In this document: positions 20,905 through 29,988 of the stretch, one piece after another
Layout: every line of letters begins with the position of its first letter
How positions within the stretch are numbered: the first letter of the stretch is position 1
Assembly (NCBI GenBank): GCA_018398765.1
Contig: JAHBMJ010000383.1
Coordinates: forward strand, 10,001-49,356
DNA length: 39,356 bases
Direction of reading: 5' to 3'
Source of the DNA: Chromera velia
Lineage: Eukaryota; Sar; Chromeraceae
Program-made: the position numbers and the translations under genes
The notes under the pieces: model-generated
The model's database searches: none
What the model was told of the DNA's origin: nothing
Seen by the model: the letters and a program-made list of their open reading frames with translations, nothing else

Positions 20905-23900
20905 GATGGAAAGAGAGAGAGAGAGAGGTACCGCGACTACATTCATGTGCTTCCCATGCCATTCTCCCCCCCCAAATGTCTTTGCTTCATCATGCATGCA
21001 TGCAGTCCTATCTCGCAACGATGGTCAACAACGGCCATGCTACCATCTTTCCTTTCATACAGAATTCTTTTTCATGCAAGTAAAAGCAAATCCTGTATGA
21101 AAGTAAATGCAGTCCTATCTCGCAACGATGGTCAACAACGGCCATGCTACCATCAAGGGGTGTCTTGGGGGAGCGTGTGGCAGTTCCGGTACAGACGGAG
21201 GCACCACTGACGGTGGCGGAGGCACAGACGGTACGACCCGTGAGTGCACTGCGTCCGAGCCCCAACCGCCTGCTGACGTCATCATCGACTCCAAAGAATT
21301 GGCCACTCACAACAGCGCTGCAGACTGCTGGCAGGCAATTGGTTGCGGGGTTTACGATGTCACTGCTTACTCGCACTCAGGCGGACAGGGCTTCATCACA
21401 GCCAAGTGCGGCAAAGACGCACATGCTTCATTCTCCGGAAAACACCCAATGACCTACCTCCAGGTACATCAGTGCGTCAGCCTTCCGCTCCCTCTTTCCT
21501 CCTCAGGCGTAGAAGTTCTTTTGCGCATGTTTGCCTCTTTACTGAGGCTGTTGCGCTCTAGCTGGCTAAAGAAACAGACAGACGACTTCGTGCACTCTTT
21601 CCACTCCTTTCTCTTCCTTATTGGGCGAACTGTTCTGTGCGCAGACTTTAGATGGACGGAATCTGTTTGCTTATTTCTTAGTTCTACTTGCGCTTTCTAG
21701 TGGCACTTTTCTGCTTCTGCACGAAAAGAAAGATGGAAGGAGGGACGGTCGAATTGCCTGTCCGACTCCGTCTCTCTACCTGTCCTCCGCAGGTGCTTCT
21801 TGACAAGGGCGCTATATTGAAGGGGAAAGCACAAACTAACACAGATGGAGGAGTGGACAGGCGCACGCCCATTTCCGCATCGGAACTCGCAAAGCACAAC
21901 AAAGCAAACGACTGCTGGAGCTGCATCAATGCGTGCGTCAATGAATGATTTGGGGGACACAGTGTCGGGCGGTGCCAGGAAGAAACTGCGATCGTGCTCT
22001 TACTGACCAATTGCCACCCAAATTACTTTCTTGTCCCTTTACATTTGGGGCATTTCTGTATGAAGTCCATTCTACTTCGTCGTTCCTGTTTCCCTCTTGA
22101 CCCCAACATGGACCGCTGCATGTGAATCAGTCAGACAGCTCGAGTCTATCACCCCTCGGTCGATCCACTTGAGGGAGGGAGGGAGGGAGAGAGTTTCCAG
22201 TCGATCGTGTCTCCCATGCATCCCTTATTCCATCCAACTTGAATCTCTTATTCCATCCAACTTGAATCCCTTATTCTATCCAACTTGAATCTCTTATTCC
22301 ATCCAACTTGAATCTCTTATTCCATCCAACTTGAATCCCTTATTCCATCCAACTTGAATCCCTTATTCCATCCAACTTGAATCCATTATTCCAGCCAATT
22401 TGAACAAACACGAACGCATTCACCTGAATGACACCACAACATGAACGCAGGCAAGTCTACAACCTGACCAACTTCCACGCCGACCACGATGCCGGGTCTG
22501 CCGTTGTCCTTCCGATGTGCGGGGAGGAGTCCACTCTTTCCTACCTCAGGGCTCATGACATGGCGTCCCTCGACGGTATACAGATTGAAGGAAGCTGTAA
22601 TCGGGTGGCTGAATATGTCAGTCGAGCAGCTGCGTGGCATGGCTTCATTGTCGCACAAGGATTTGTCAAACAAGTGAAGTGTAGTTGGGAGTTGTCGTTT
22701 CCTGTTGGAGTTTCTTATGTGCATGTTCGTGTTCTGAATTCGTCTTCTGTATTTCCAAAGCAACTCCCAAACCCCTTTATGCGTCTTCCTTTCCCTCTCT
22801 TACCTGTGCATGCGCAACCAAAACCACTGATCCTGAGAATAGAATGGAATGGGTGGCTGCGTGTTTGCCATTTGCATGCTTGGTTGCTCGCAGAACCCGA
22901 TCAAAATCATGATGTTTTCCAAAACTCTTTCTCTGCATGTTTGTGCATCCGTCTCTCTGTCTGCGTGCAGGCATTCATGATCCAGATGGTTCTCGACGGA
23001 GTCGCCCTCTTTGCCTTCATAATCGTTCCCATCATCTGTGCGTATGCGGCAAAGTATTGGTTCTCGGTCCGCTGGCAGGTTTGTCCGTCCTTCCTTCCTT
23101 GATTGTGGTCGCTCGCGGTAGAGGGGGATGAATGCATCGGGTGTGCACTGTCAAGAACGTACTTTCGTGAGAAGTAATTGAGACACATAGGGACTGGAAA
23201 ACGCGATAGCGGCTGTACTGTGGCAAGGGAGGAGAGCAAATAAGAAAAAGCATGGGAAAGAAAATGAGACAGTGGATTCGGGGCGCTGCCATCTATCACC
23301 TTCCCGCCTCGACCTGCCATGTTCTTCTTCTTCAGAGTTTTCTTCCTTCTTCACTCCTCTCCCACCTAGATTCCTGCATGGCCTGTCTCGTCTAAGTCCA
23401 CCCTGGTCCAACCCATCATCAGTGTAGTCTCGCCGTGCGCCTGCAGGACAGGTGGCTCCGTCGTCCTCTTGCGGAACCGAAAAAGGGGGCGTGGGGGCAC
23501 ACAATAAATGGGTGAGTGGGTGAGTGAGTGAGCGAGTGAGTGAGTGAGTGGGTGAGTGAGTGGATGAGTGAGTGAGTGAGTGCAAACGCGTACGTGTGAG
23601 TCAGAAAAGGTGTGCGAGAGAGCTCTGTATGCATGTAGCGACATGGCACTTCAAGTTGAACCTTCGGTCTTCGCTCCTGGGGGGTGTCTTCCCAGCGGTT
23701 AGACTGAGCTTGCCCAGGAAGGAGACCTGCCTCAAATGCGTTCAACGACCCCATCTATGCACTATCAAGACAAGCCGGGGTTTCCTATCACGCTGAACCC
23801 ACCCAAAGAACGGCAGCCCGCCCATTTGATCAATTTGGCCTTCTTTGGCTGGCATGCGCATCGCTCCCTCTCTAGCTGGAATTCAATCAAAACATCCGAA

Positions 23901-26221
23901 AAATATGATGGACAGTGAGGCGGTCATGTTTGACCAATGAGTTTGGAATATCTCTCCAACAGAACTGACAAACGCAAAAGCATATCGAGCTTCATGGACA
24001 CAAGATGCATTCCTTTCCGTTCAGGTACCTGGAAATGTCCTGGGCACTCTTTTACCTTCTCGTGTACTACTTGGTGATGACCATCGTGTTCATGGCGGTC
24101 TGGGCATATCACTACCTCAAATATTACCCCGTGAGTACCTGTCTGCCCTTAAGTATGCTTATCTGTAATGTCTATCTCTAGCCCTTCCTCTCCCACCTCC
24201 CCTGAGGGAGGACAAGGGGAGGCAGCTTGCAGTTGTCGAGGAGTTTTGTGATTTTTTGCTTCTTTCCTGCATGCACTTTGTTTGTCGGGGGGGGAGCTGC
24301 CAATCTTCCACTACTGCCTAGATTCCACTACTGCAAGGATTTCGCTACTTCATTTGCTCGCTGAGTGTATTACTTTCCTGCAGTCTCTGTTGCTTCGGTT
24401 TTTGCTTGGCTGTGCGAACCTGCCAGAGATAGACAAAATACAATAATGCATGCAATGCATATGCAAAAACAAATGTAAGAGCATCTCTAGATTTAAGGAA
24501 GAAAATTCGTTGACGAAATCGCCTTTGATGGATCCTGCAGGACGAGTACAAAATTGGCGGAGCTGCGGGGAGAAACGCTGTGTATCACATCTGTCTGGCG
24601 ACTTTGATAGGGACTCGCAGATTCACCTGGTCGTGGTGGCTACTCAGACTCCCATACGAGAGGGCTCTGAAGACACACTACGTGGTTGGTTGGTTGGTTT
24701 CCTTGCTTGTCTTCTGTCAATTATTTTTCTTCTGGAGCAGAGATTCCTCAACATACAGTGCACCATTTTATGCGGGCGGAAAGGCGGGAAGACGGGCGGA
24801 AATGTCTGACTGAACCTGTCATCAAAACATACGGATGCACAAAATGAACGTTTCTACATCACGGGCTTTACACACAAAATCAAAGTCTGTTGCGTTGTGC
24901 GTACATCGAAATAAATTTGCTGCTCCTTTCTTTTGCTTTGTTTGTTTCTTGCACATGTACTTTCGCTGCTGACCCATGAACATGCCCCCCCTTTTCATCT
25001 TACTTGAGATGATTGCGAAGGCGGTCAGTTTCATTTCCCCGCTGAGCTGCTGCCGTCCTCCCTCTATCCATCTATCCATGCATCCATCCGTCCATCCACG
25101 TCTCAGGTCGGAAAGGTTGCTGTCCTCTTTGTCCTCATGCACGGTCTTGACTATTTGATCGTGTTCGAAGGGACGCTTCCGGAGACGGTGGCCGTCTCCG
25201 CCTGGTACTTGCTGATCACGACCATTGTCGTGGGCGTCTTCACTGTGCCCAACATCAGAGTCCACTGGTCAGTCAGTCAGTCAGACAGACAGACAGTAAG
25301 TGAGTGGGACAACTCAACTCATCAAGCCACATACCTTCCTTTGAATCAATTAGCACGCATGAACACGCACTTTTGCTTGTGCGAAGGTCCCGATCATATG
25401 CATATGAAATGACGGGAAAAGTGTGTTATCGATACTTCTCTTTGTATGGGTATGTAGATAACATCAACGACCTAACAAGCCCCGTATAGCAAGCAGAAAG
25501 AGAGGAGGCGCTCAATGGCTGAGGGCTCTCCCAAGTGGATTTCTTTCATGATGGCATTCTAAGCATGCATGTGTTCGCTACTGTTCAAGTTCAGCCCGGA
25601 ATCTCCAAGTTGGCTTTCCAGGCGAGACCTGTAAGAAGAAAGTGCAAGCAAAAAAAGAAACAAGGGAAGCAACAAACAAGCAGGTATCAGCGAAGGAGAG
25701 CAGAAAAGAATGCGAGAAAGAGAGACGGCCCACAAAAATGAAGAAAAAGGAAAGAAGGCAGACCGGTTAGCGAGCGAATGGACAGCGGAAACAGTTGCCC
25801 GCTGCTCATTGGTGAACTCCTTCAAGTTTTTTCTTGTCTCTCTCTTAGATATTCGAAAGAGGCGAAACACGGTCTGGTCCGACTGATCGATCCATGCGGA
25901 GGCAAATTCAGTGCTCGACTGTAGAAGAGAAGAAAACCCCCCGAGTGATGCAGAATCCTCCCTTCTCTTTTTTTTTCTGCCTCTCCTTCTAAGTCTCTTG
26001 AGAAGAGGAAAAAGACAAAAGGAAACCGAAAGGCCTGTTGTAGACTTATTCATTCCACTTGAGGTGAACAAAAACGACCAGCAGTTTTTTATTTGGTGAT
26101 CGGAAACCAATGTCTTCCTCTTCTCTGTCAGAGAGCCCTGAACCATATCTCGATCGATCGCGCAAGAAACAGACAGAATACGCTTCGACTTCTCTTCGGC
26201 AATGGCGCGTGTGTGTGTTTA

Positions 26222-26270
<49 letters not shown>

Positions 26271-26929
26271 ACGTGTGTGTGTGTGTGTTGTTTGGTTGGT
26301 TGCAGGTATGGTATTTTTCGCGTCTCTCACTATCTGGCTCCCCTCATTGTGATCATTCTCCTTCTTCATCTGGCTGGTCTCTCAGCAGAGGGCGTACTTG
26401 CCCCCGGGTTCTATCTGACTATTGTATGGACGGCAGTCGCAGCAGGATTTTGGGTGTTTGACTATCTCCAGATGAGCATAGACGCCTACCTGTATCCTGT
26501 GAAGGTCACCGAACCTCCTGTACTGATACCGGCGGAGGGGGACGCAGCGTATGTCTGCTTTGTCGTCTCAAAGACAACCAAACTCTTCTGGGGCTGTTGG
26601 ATGTCTGTCGCCTCGACCCTCGCAGGATCGACGCTTTCTCATCCGTTCACGACTATTGTTAAGAAAACAGGAAAGGAAGCAGGTGAGTCAATGAGAACCT
26701 GAGGAAAATAAGGGGGTATCAGAGCCAAGAAGTCTACGCAGACGAGCATCGTTTGCCCCACTTTCCATTGTGATTCTTTTTTTTGTCTGTCTGTTTCTCT
26801 GTCTGCCATTTTCTCTCTCTTCCTCTTTCCTTGTCTCCGAGTCTCTCTGCCTCACTGTCTCTCTGTTTCTCTGTCACTCTATCTCTGTCTCTCTTCCTGT
26901 CTCTGTCTCTGTCTCTGTCTCTGTCTCTT

Positions 26930-27003
<74 letters not shown>

Positions 27004-27048
27004 CGATCTCTCATTTCTCTCTTTCTCTTTCTCTCTCTCTTTCTCTCT

Positions 27049-27082
<34 letters not shown>

Positions 27083-27712
27083 CTTTCTCTGCGTATGTCA
27101 GTACCAGTATGGGCCTCCTTCCCCCCCTCTGTCCCTTTGTCCATCCAACGATTCGTCCATCCTTTCCCATTTGTGTGTGTACTTCTTTCCTCATGCAATT
27201 TCCTCTGCTGGTTAATTTCCATGCATGAAAGCAGGCGAGAAGGCTCTAATGGAATTCGTCCTGAAGGTCCAGCCGGGACTTTCGTGGACTGCGCGGCTGT
27301 ACAGGGCGATCGAGAAGAGACAGCAGTCGGAGAAGGGTGAAAACTCTCTTGTCGGACAGACAAGCTGTCAGTCAGCGAGTGAGAAATGAGTCAGCAAGTG
27401 AGAGAGTGAGTGAGTGAGTGAGTGAGTAGGACACTTCCATCGCTACATTGATTCAGATCATAGCTGGGGAGAAAAGTGACAAAAAGCACAATCCGCAAAG
27501 CTCTGCCTCTTCACAGCTACAGGGAAGAAGGACAGCTGCAGAAATAATGAGAGTTCAGTGAGTGAGTGAGCAGGACACTTCCATCGCTACATTGATTCAG
27601 ATCATAGCTGGGGAGAAAAGTGACAAAAAGCACAATCCGCAAAGCTCTGCCTCTTCACAGCTACAGGGAAGAAGGACAGCTGCAGAAATACAACGCGATT
27701 TTAGTCGAGAGA

Positions 27713-27761
<49 letters not shown>

Positions 27762-29925
27762 TCTCTCCTTCCGCTCTTTCTTCGATATGCAGGCTGTCCA
27801 TGGCTCTACGTGACTGGCCCCTTTGGTGGCGGTTTGGCGGCGTTTGGCGACTTGAAATACTTTAGCACAATGGTTTTCGTCTCGGCAGGAGTGGGTGTCA
27901 CCCCTGTAGCTTCAATGGTCAGTCAATTGTTGTCATCTCACCCCTGTAGCTTCAATGGTCAGTCAATTGTTGTCATGTCACCCCTGTAGCTTCAATGGTC
28001 AGTCAATTGTTGTCATGTCACCCCTGTAGCTTCAATGATCAGTCAATTGTTGTCATGTCACCCCTGTAGCTTCAATGGTCAGTCAATTGTTGTCATGCAC
28101 ACCCTCACATTTACAAGGTATTCATATGAAGTCGGCTTTGAAGCCACCAACAAGGCCCTAGTGTCTCTGTATGTACATGTGTCTGCCTGTATGTTTTATC
28201 CACACTTCCTGGTATCCCACCGGATGCACACGTGTGTGCCAGTTTGTATCTCTCATCGGCAAGATCGATGAGACTGCGCATCGTAGCCTCCTGGCCTGCC
28301 TGCCTGTCTGCCTGCCTGCCTGATTGCCTGCCTGCCTGCCTGCCTGCCTGCCTCCTGTCTGTCTACCTGCCTGCCTGTCTGTCTACCTGCCTGCCTGCCT
28401 GTCTACCTGCCGGCCTGCATGCATGCCTGCCTGCACGTCTTTCAAAGGAACTTCCCCGTCGATTCAAATGCCCTCGCTGAGGGGACTCTGGTGTGCATGT
28501 GTGTGGGTCTGTCTGTCTGTCTGTGTGCATCTCTCTCACCCTCGGTCAAGGCTGCAGGTGCCTCTGTTTTCTGGACGGAAGGACAAGAAGGTCCACGTAG
28601 TGTGGTCGTTCCGGTCTCTGGGCCTTTTCCGACGCATCGCACCTTACTTCCAGGACATCCCAGCGGAGTCCTGCCATTTTCACTACACGATGCGGAAGGG
28701 AAAGGGGGAAAATGAGGCTCAGCAGGCGGAGGGATCGGGAGGAGAGTGGGCTCTCTCGGTTGGTTGCTGATTGGCAGGCACATTCGCTGTATTCTTGCAT
28801 TACATCATCCTCCATTCCTTCACTCACTCATTCATTCCTTTATTCATTCTATGCTGTTGACTGTTTGAGAGTGCACGTGGAGAGTTCCACGTCATCCAGA
28901 GGGCGCAGAAAAGCTAGCAAGCAGAAGAGAGCCGTCTACATTTTTAGCTGCATAGCACAGTTGGTATGTTTTGAGTTCTCGATCGCCAGTGAGGGAGAAT
29001 GAACAAAAAGGTAGGGTCGGATGATTCCAACAGAAGAAAGTAGCCCCGTATCTCAGTCAGGCTCCCCCCCCTGAAGCGGCCACTGTGCTTCCACGAGCTT
29101 CCGTCTATCAATGCAGCCACAGAAAGCACAGGACGGGGATGAGATGAGGTGAGATCGATTCGGGCACGCTGTTCGCAGGGGAATCGTCAGAATTTCATCT
29201 GAAAGGATTGCTAGCTGCAAATGTGGTACACACCCTTTCGTGTGGGGCTGTGTCGGTTTCCCCTGACTACATTCCGTCCTGCCTCTGTGCAGATTAAGAA
29301 TGGGCGTCCGGACCTCCCGGCCATCTTGAGGGGGGTTCGAGAGCAGGTGTCCGGAGACAACAAGTAAGTAAGTAAGTAAGTAAGTGAGTGAGTAAGTAGC
29401 CGTCTGACCGCACAAATGTCTGATCAGCAGAACTGAGCAAGCTACCAACGCTGAGTGACATCGACCCATGCCGATCAACCGATCAATGTATCGAGTCACC
29501 GTCGGATGCCCGACAGTTCAACGAGAGCAACCGAAGCGCATGCAGGGAAACTGTGCGACCCACAGATACAGACATCAAGTGACCTGAATAAATTTTTGCC
29601 TGTGTACGTTGCAGCTCTTCCTCGTGTGCTCGATCAATCCTCCGTCTCCTTTTGTACATTTCTGGACACCCCTCTCTGATGCACACAGCCAATCAATCTC
29701 TGACCCAAAGATATTCTCTGTCTGTCTGTCTGTCTGTCTGTCTTTCTGTCAAGCATCCGATTTATCATGGCATCATGGCATGCGTGCAGATGGGACGTCG
29801 GGGTTTTTGTGTGCGGTCCCGACGCGATGGTCTGCGATGTTCTGCGCACAACGAGCCAGTTGAACAAGGAGCTCAATGGACAGGGTCTATATTTCCACAC
29901 TCACTCAGAGAGCTTTCAAATGTGA
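11049..29925 (+). CDS. Secreted-end deca-cytochrome b5 / NADPH oxidase-ferric reductase fusion, 30 exons
   Basis: Exons inferred from phase-consistent GT-AG joins: 11049-11813, 12120-12217, 12595-12727, 13638-13777, 14993-15257, 15543-15732, 16033-16124, 16535-16579, 16957-17025, 17580-17714, 17966-18121, 18395-18599, 18943-19015, 19402-19539, 20208-20342, 20584-20698, 21113-21463, 21793-21932, 22451-22673, 22971-23078, 23447-23511, 24025-24130, 24541-24681, 25107-25267, 26306-26682, 27235-27336, 27793-27917, 28558-28758, 29293-29363, 29790-29925. They total 5061 nt, giving 1686 residues. The order is signal peptide, ten b5-like modules, seven membrane segments with the ferric-reductase heme core, then the FAD/NAD(P)H dehydrogenase. 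The first in-frame ATG is 11049; a second at 11061 has better context (AAGATGG). A GTG at 11001 is not a credible start. The inferred role is electron transfer from cytosolic NAD(P)H outward. Exons 7 and 8 are the least certain; an extra small exon near 16362-16391 is possible. Confidence 0.82.
12862..13412. repeat. (CT)n microsatellite with higher-order period, interrupted by an assembly gap (intron 3)
   Basis: Thirteen N at 12863-12875 mark an unresolved gap. From 12876 the CT tract contains five copies of a marker (GCTCTCGCTCTCGCTCTC) at about 12916, 13009, 13100, 13196 and 13296, spaced 91-100 bp. Each copy also has CCC, TTT and CAC interruptions in the same order. A (GT)n end follows at 13397. 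The long frames here are repeat translations. The true length may be misassembled. Confidence 0.9.
13589..13649. repeat. Half-palindrome insert flanked by an 18-bp duplication at the exon 4 acceptor
   Basis: ATGCAGGTGTTGTATTCT (13589-13606) recurs with one change at 13632-13649. Between the copies lies a T-tract plus CTGCATAAAAGTA, which with the next bases matches the right arm of the palindromic element. The second copy's TGCAG is the exon 4 acceptor. Confidence 0.6.
13882..14932. repeat. One-kilobase (TTTG)n array filling intron 4
   Basis: Almost the entire intron between exons 4 and 5 is TTTG repeats, with recurrent TTTTTTG and TTTATTTATT variants. Because these variants lack stops in plus frames, long open frames rich in Phe, Val, Cys and Leu appear. 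They are not genes. The intron keeps a normal donor (GTAAGTAAG at 13778) and acceptor (GATTGCAG ending 14992). Confidence 0.95.
14993..16579 (+). other. Exons 5-8: unrecognised spacer domain between b5 modules 4 and 5
   Basis: Residues about 415-576 do not resemble cytochrome b5. The segment reads [52 protein letters not shown] and [19 protein letters not shown], which suggests a strand-helix-strand-helix fold. It then ends in an Arg-rich stretch ([17 protein letters not shown]). I cannot name a family. It splits the b5 array into a group of four and a group of six. Exons 5 and 6 are well supported; exons 7 and 8 rest only on open phase and splice signals. Confidence 0.5.
15227..15331. repeat. 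Half-palindrome insert flanked by a 38-bp duplication at the exon 5 donor
   Basis: The segments 15227-15264 and 15294-15331 are the same length and match at 32 of 38 positions. Both contain the exon end and donor GAATGGTGCGTG. Between them is CATTTACCTTCATACAG followed by an A-tract, the left arm of the palindromic element. Confidence 0.65.
19540..20207. other. Intron 14 of the b5-oxidoreductase gene, nothing else recognised
   Basis: The intron begins GTCAGTCTAGAC and ends GCATGCAG. No coding segment, repeat array or RNA structure was recognised in it. Confidence 0.6.
20700..20930. repeat. Microsatellite cluster (TTCC)n, (TG)n and (AG)n in intron 16
   Basis: TTCC-type repeats run from about 20712 to 20826, GT repeats from about 20832 to 20866, and GAAA/GA repeats from 20868 to 20928. 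Frames on both strands are repeat translations. Confidence 0.9.
21000..21154. mobile_element. Palindromic element flanked by a perfect 48-bp duplication at the exon 17 acceptor
   Basis: 21000-21047 and 21107-21154 are identical (48 bp) and include the acceptor TGCAG plus the first 42 nt of exon 17. The 59 bp between them holds inverted arms, TTTCATACAG at about 21053 and CTGTATGAAA at about 21093, extending imperfectly on both sides. The first copy leads into stops, so only the second can serve as the exon start. Confidence 0.85.
22221..22392. repeat. 23-bp tandem repeat, about seven copies, in intron 18
   Basis: The unit TTATTCCATCCAACTTGAAT plus CTC or CCC repeats head to tail immediately upstream of the exon 19 acceptor region, with a few substitutions and no spacers. 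Confidence 0.95.
23512..24024. repeat. Intron 21 opening with a (GTGA)n expansion of its donor
   Basis: From the donor at 23512, GTGA-type repeats with small changes run to about 23582. The rest of the intron to the acceptor at 24024 shows no recognised feature. Confidence 0.8.
25268..26305. other. Intron 24: donor expansion and (GT)n close to the acceptor
   Basis: The intron starts with four GTCA units followed by GACA units (25268-25300). A (CG)/(GT)n tract at 26220-26290 sits 10-15 bp before the acceptor TTGCAG (26305), where a polypyrimidine tract would be expected. The middle has no recognised gene. Confidence 0.7.
26770..27090. repeat. (CT)n and (GT)n microsatellites in intron 25
   Basis: CT and TCTG repeats (about 26784-26970) are followed by (GT)n (26971-27002), more CT (27005-27052) and a second (GT)n (27053-27080). 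No coding signal was seen. Confidence 0.9.
27428..27690. repeat. 119-bp direct duplication in intron 26
   Basis: 27428-27546 and 27572-27690 appear identical over 119 bp by eye. They are separated by 25 bp rich in GTGA. Identity implies a recent duplication or an assembly artefact. A GA microsatellite follows at 27708-27755. Confidence 0.9.
27899..28098. repeat. Five 40-bp copies of an exon 27 / intron 27 junction
   Basis: Each 40-bp unit holds the last 19 nt of exon 27 (CACCCCTGTAGCTTCAATG) followed by the donor GTCAGTCAATTG. Units start at 27899, 27939, 27979, 28019 and 28059. Unit 4 has GATCAG in place of the donor. Only use of the first donor (27918) keeps the reading frame to exon 28. 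Confidence 0.95.
28290..28440. repeat. (CCTG)n microsatellite in intron 27
   Basis: CCTG repeats with GTCT variants fill about 150 bp. The remainder of intron 27 up to 28557 shows no other recognised feature. Confidence 0.9.
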
Positions 29926-29949
29926 ATCAAGAAACAAAAAAAAAGGAAA

Positions 29950-29988
<39 letters not shown>

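Larger units (their letters stand above)
16957..22673 (+). other. Exons 9-19: b5-like modules 5-10
   Basis: Module 5 (about 580-640) has HPGG (His604) and His627. Module 6 (about 680-745) has HDGG (His707) and His730. Module 7 (about 775-840) has HTGG (His801) and His824. Module 8 (about 865-935) has HTGG (His892) and His916. Module 9 (about 979-1045) has HSGG (His1006) and His1029. Module 10 (about 1066-1130) has HDAG (His1094) and His1117. Each begins with H....DCW.AI.G followed by V.D.T, except that module 8 has NCW and modules 5 and 6 vary after the VY. A Gly/Thr-rich linker (about 934-960) lies between modules 8 and 9. Introns cut modules 7, 8 and 10 at the same place, just before the Y/V-V-x-D/N-x-T strand and in phase 2. 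Confidence 0.85.
22971..26682 (+). other. Exons 20-25: seven membrane segments and ferric-reductase heme core
   Basis: Hydrophobic segments are: 1, [15 protein letters not shown] (exon 20); 2, [20 protein letters not shown] (exon 22); 3, around [12 protein letters not shown] (exon 23); 4, [18 protein letters not shown] (exon 24); 5, [15 protein letters not shown]; 6, [18 protein letters not shown]; 7, [20 protein letters not shown] (exon 25). Segment 4 carries His1295 and His1308, and segment 6 carries His1358 and His1371. Both pairs are His-x12-His, the bis-heme signature of NOX and FRE proteins. [19 protein letters not shown] is close to the ferric-reductase consensus. With the N-terminus secreted, seven segments put the C-terminus in the cytosol. 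The short exon 21 (23447-23511) has correct phases but few landmarks. Confidence 0.85.
26306..29925 (+). other. Exons 25-30: FAD- and NAD(P)H-binding dehydrogenase
   Basis: The FAD motif HPFT lies at residues 1462-1465 (SHPFTTI). It is followed by [19 protein letters not shown], which matches the gWT..L segment. NAD(P)H-site elements are TGPFGG (1517-1522), [14 protein letters not shown] (1538-1551), [13 protein letters not shown] (exon 28), [10 protein letters not shown] (exon 29) and GVFVCGP (1646-1652, exon 30). The protein ends [12 protein letters not shown], like the aromatic FyF...F terminus of NOX enzymes. All landmark motifs are present and in order, so the module should be active. 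NADH versus NADPH preference cannot be told from the sequence. An Arg/Ser-rich segment at 28870-28970 was considered as an extra exon but is not needed for phase. Confidence 0.88.

Noticed and set aside
22221-22392. CRISPR-like array
   Set aside because: The repeats are head to tail without unique spacers, inside an intron of a eukaryotic gene.
28870-28970. Arg/Ser-rich possible exon between exons 28 and 29 of the oxidoreductase
   Set aside because: Exons 28 and 29 already join in phase, and the joined segment fits the NOX family without it.
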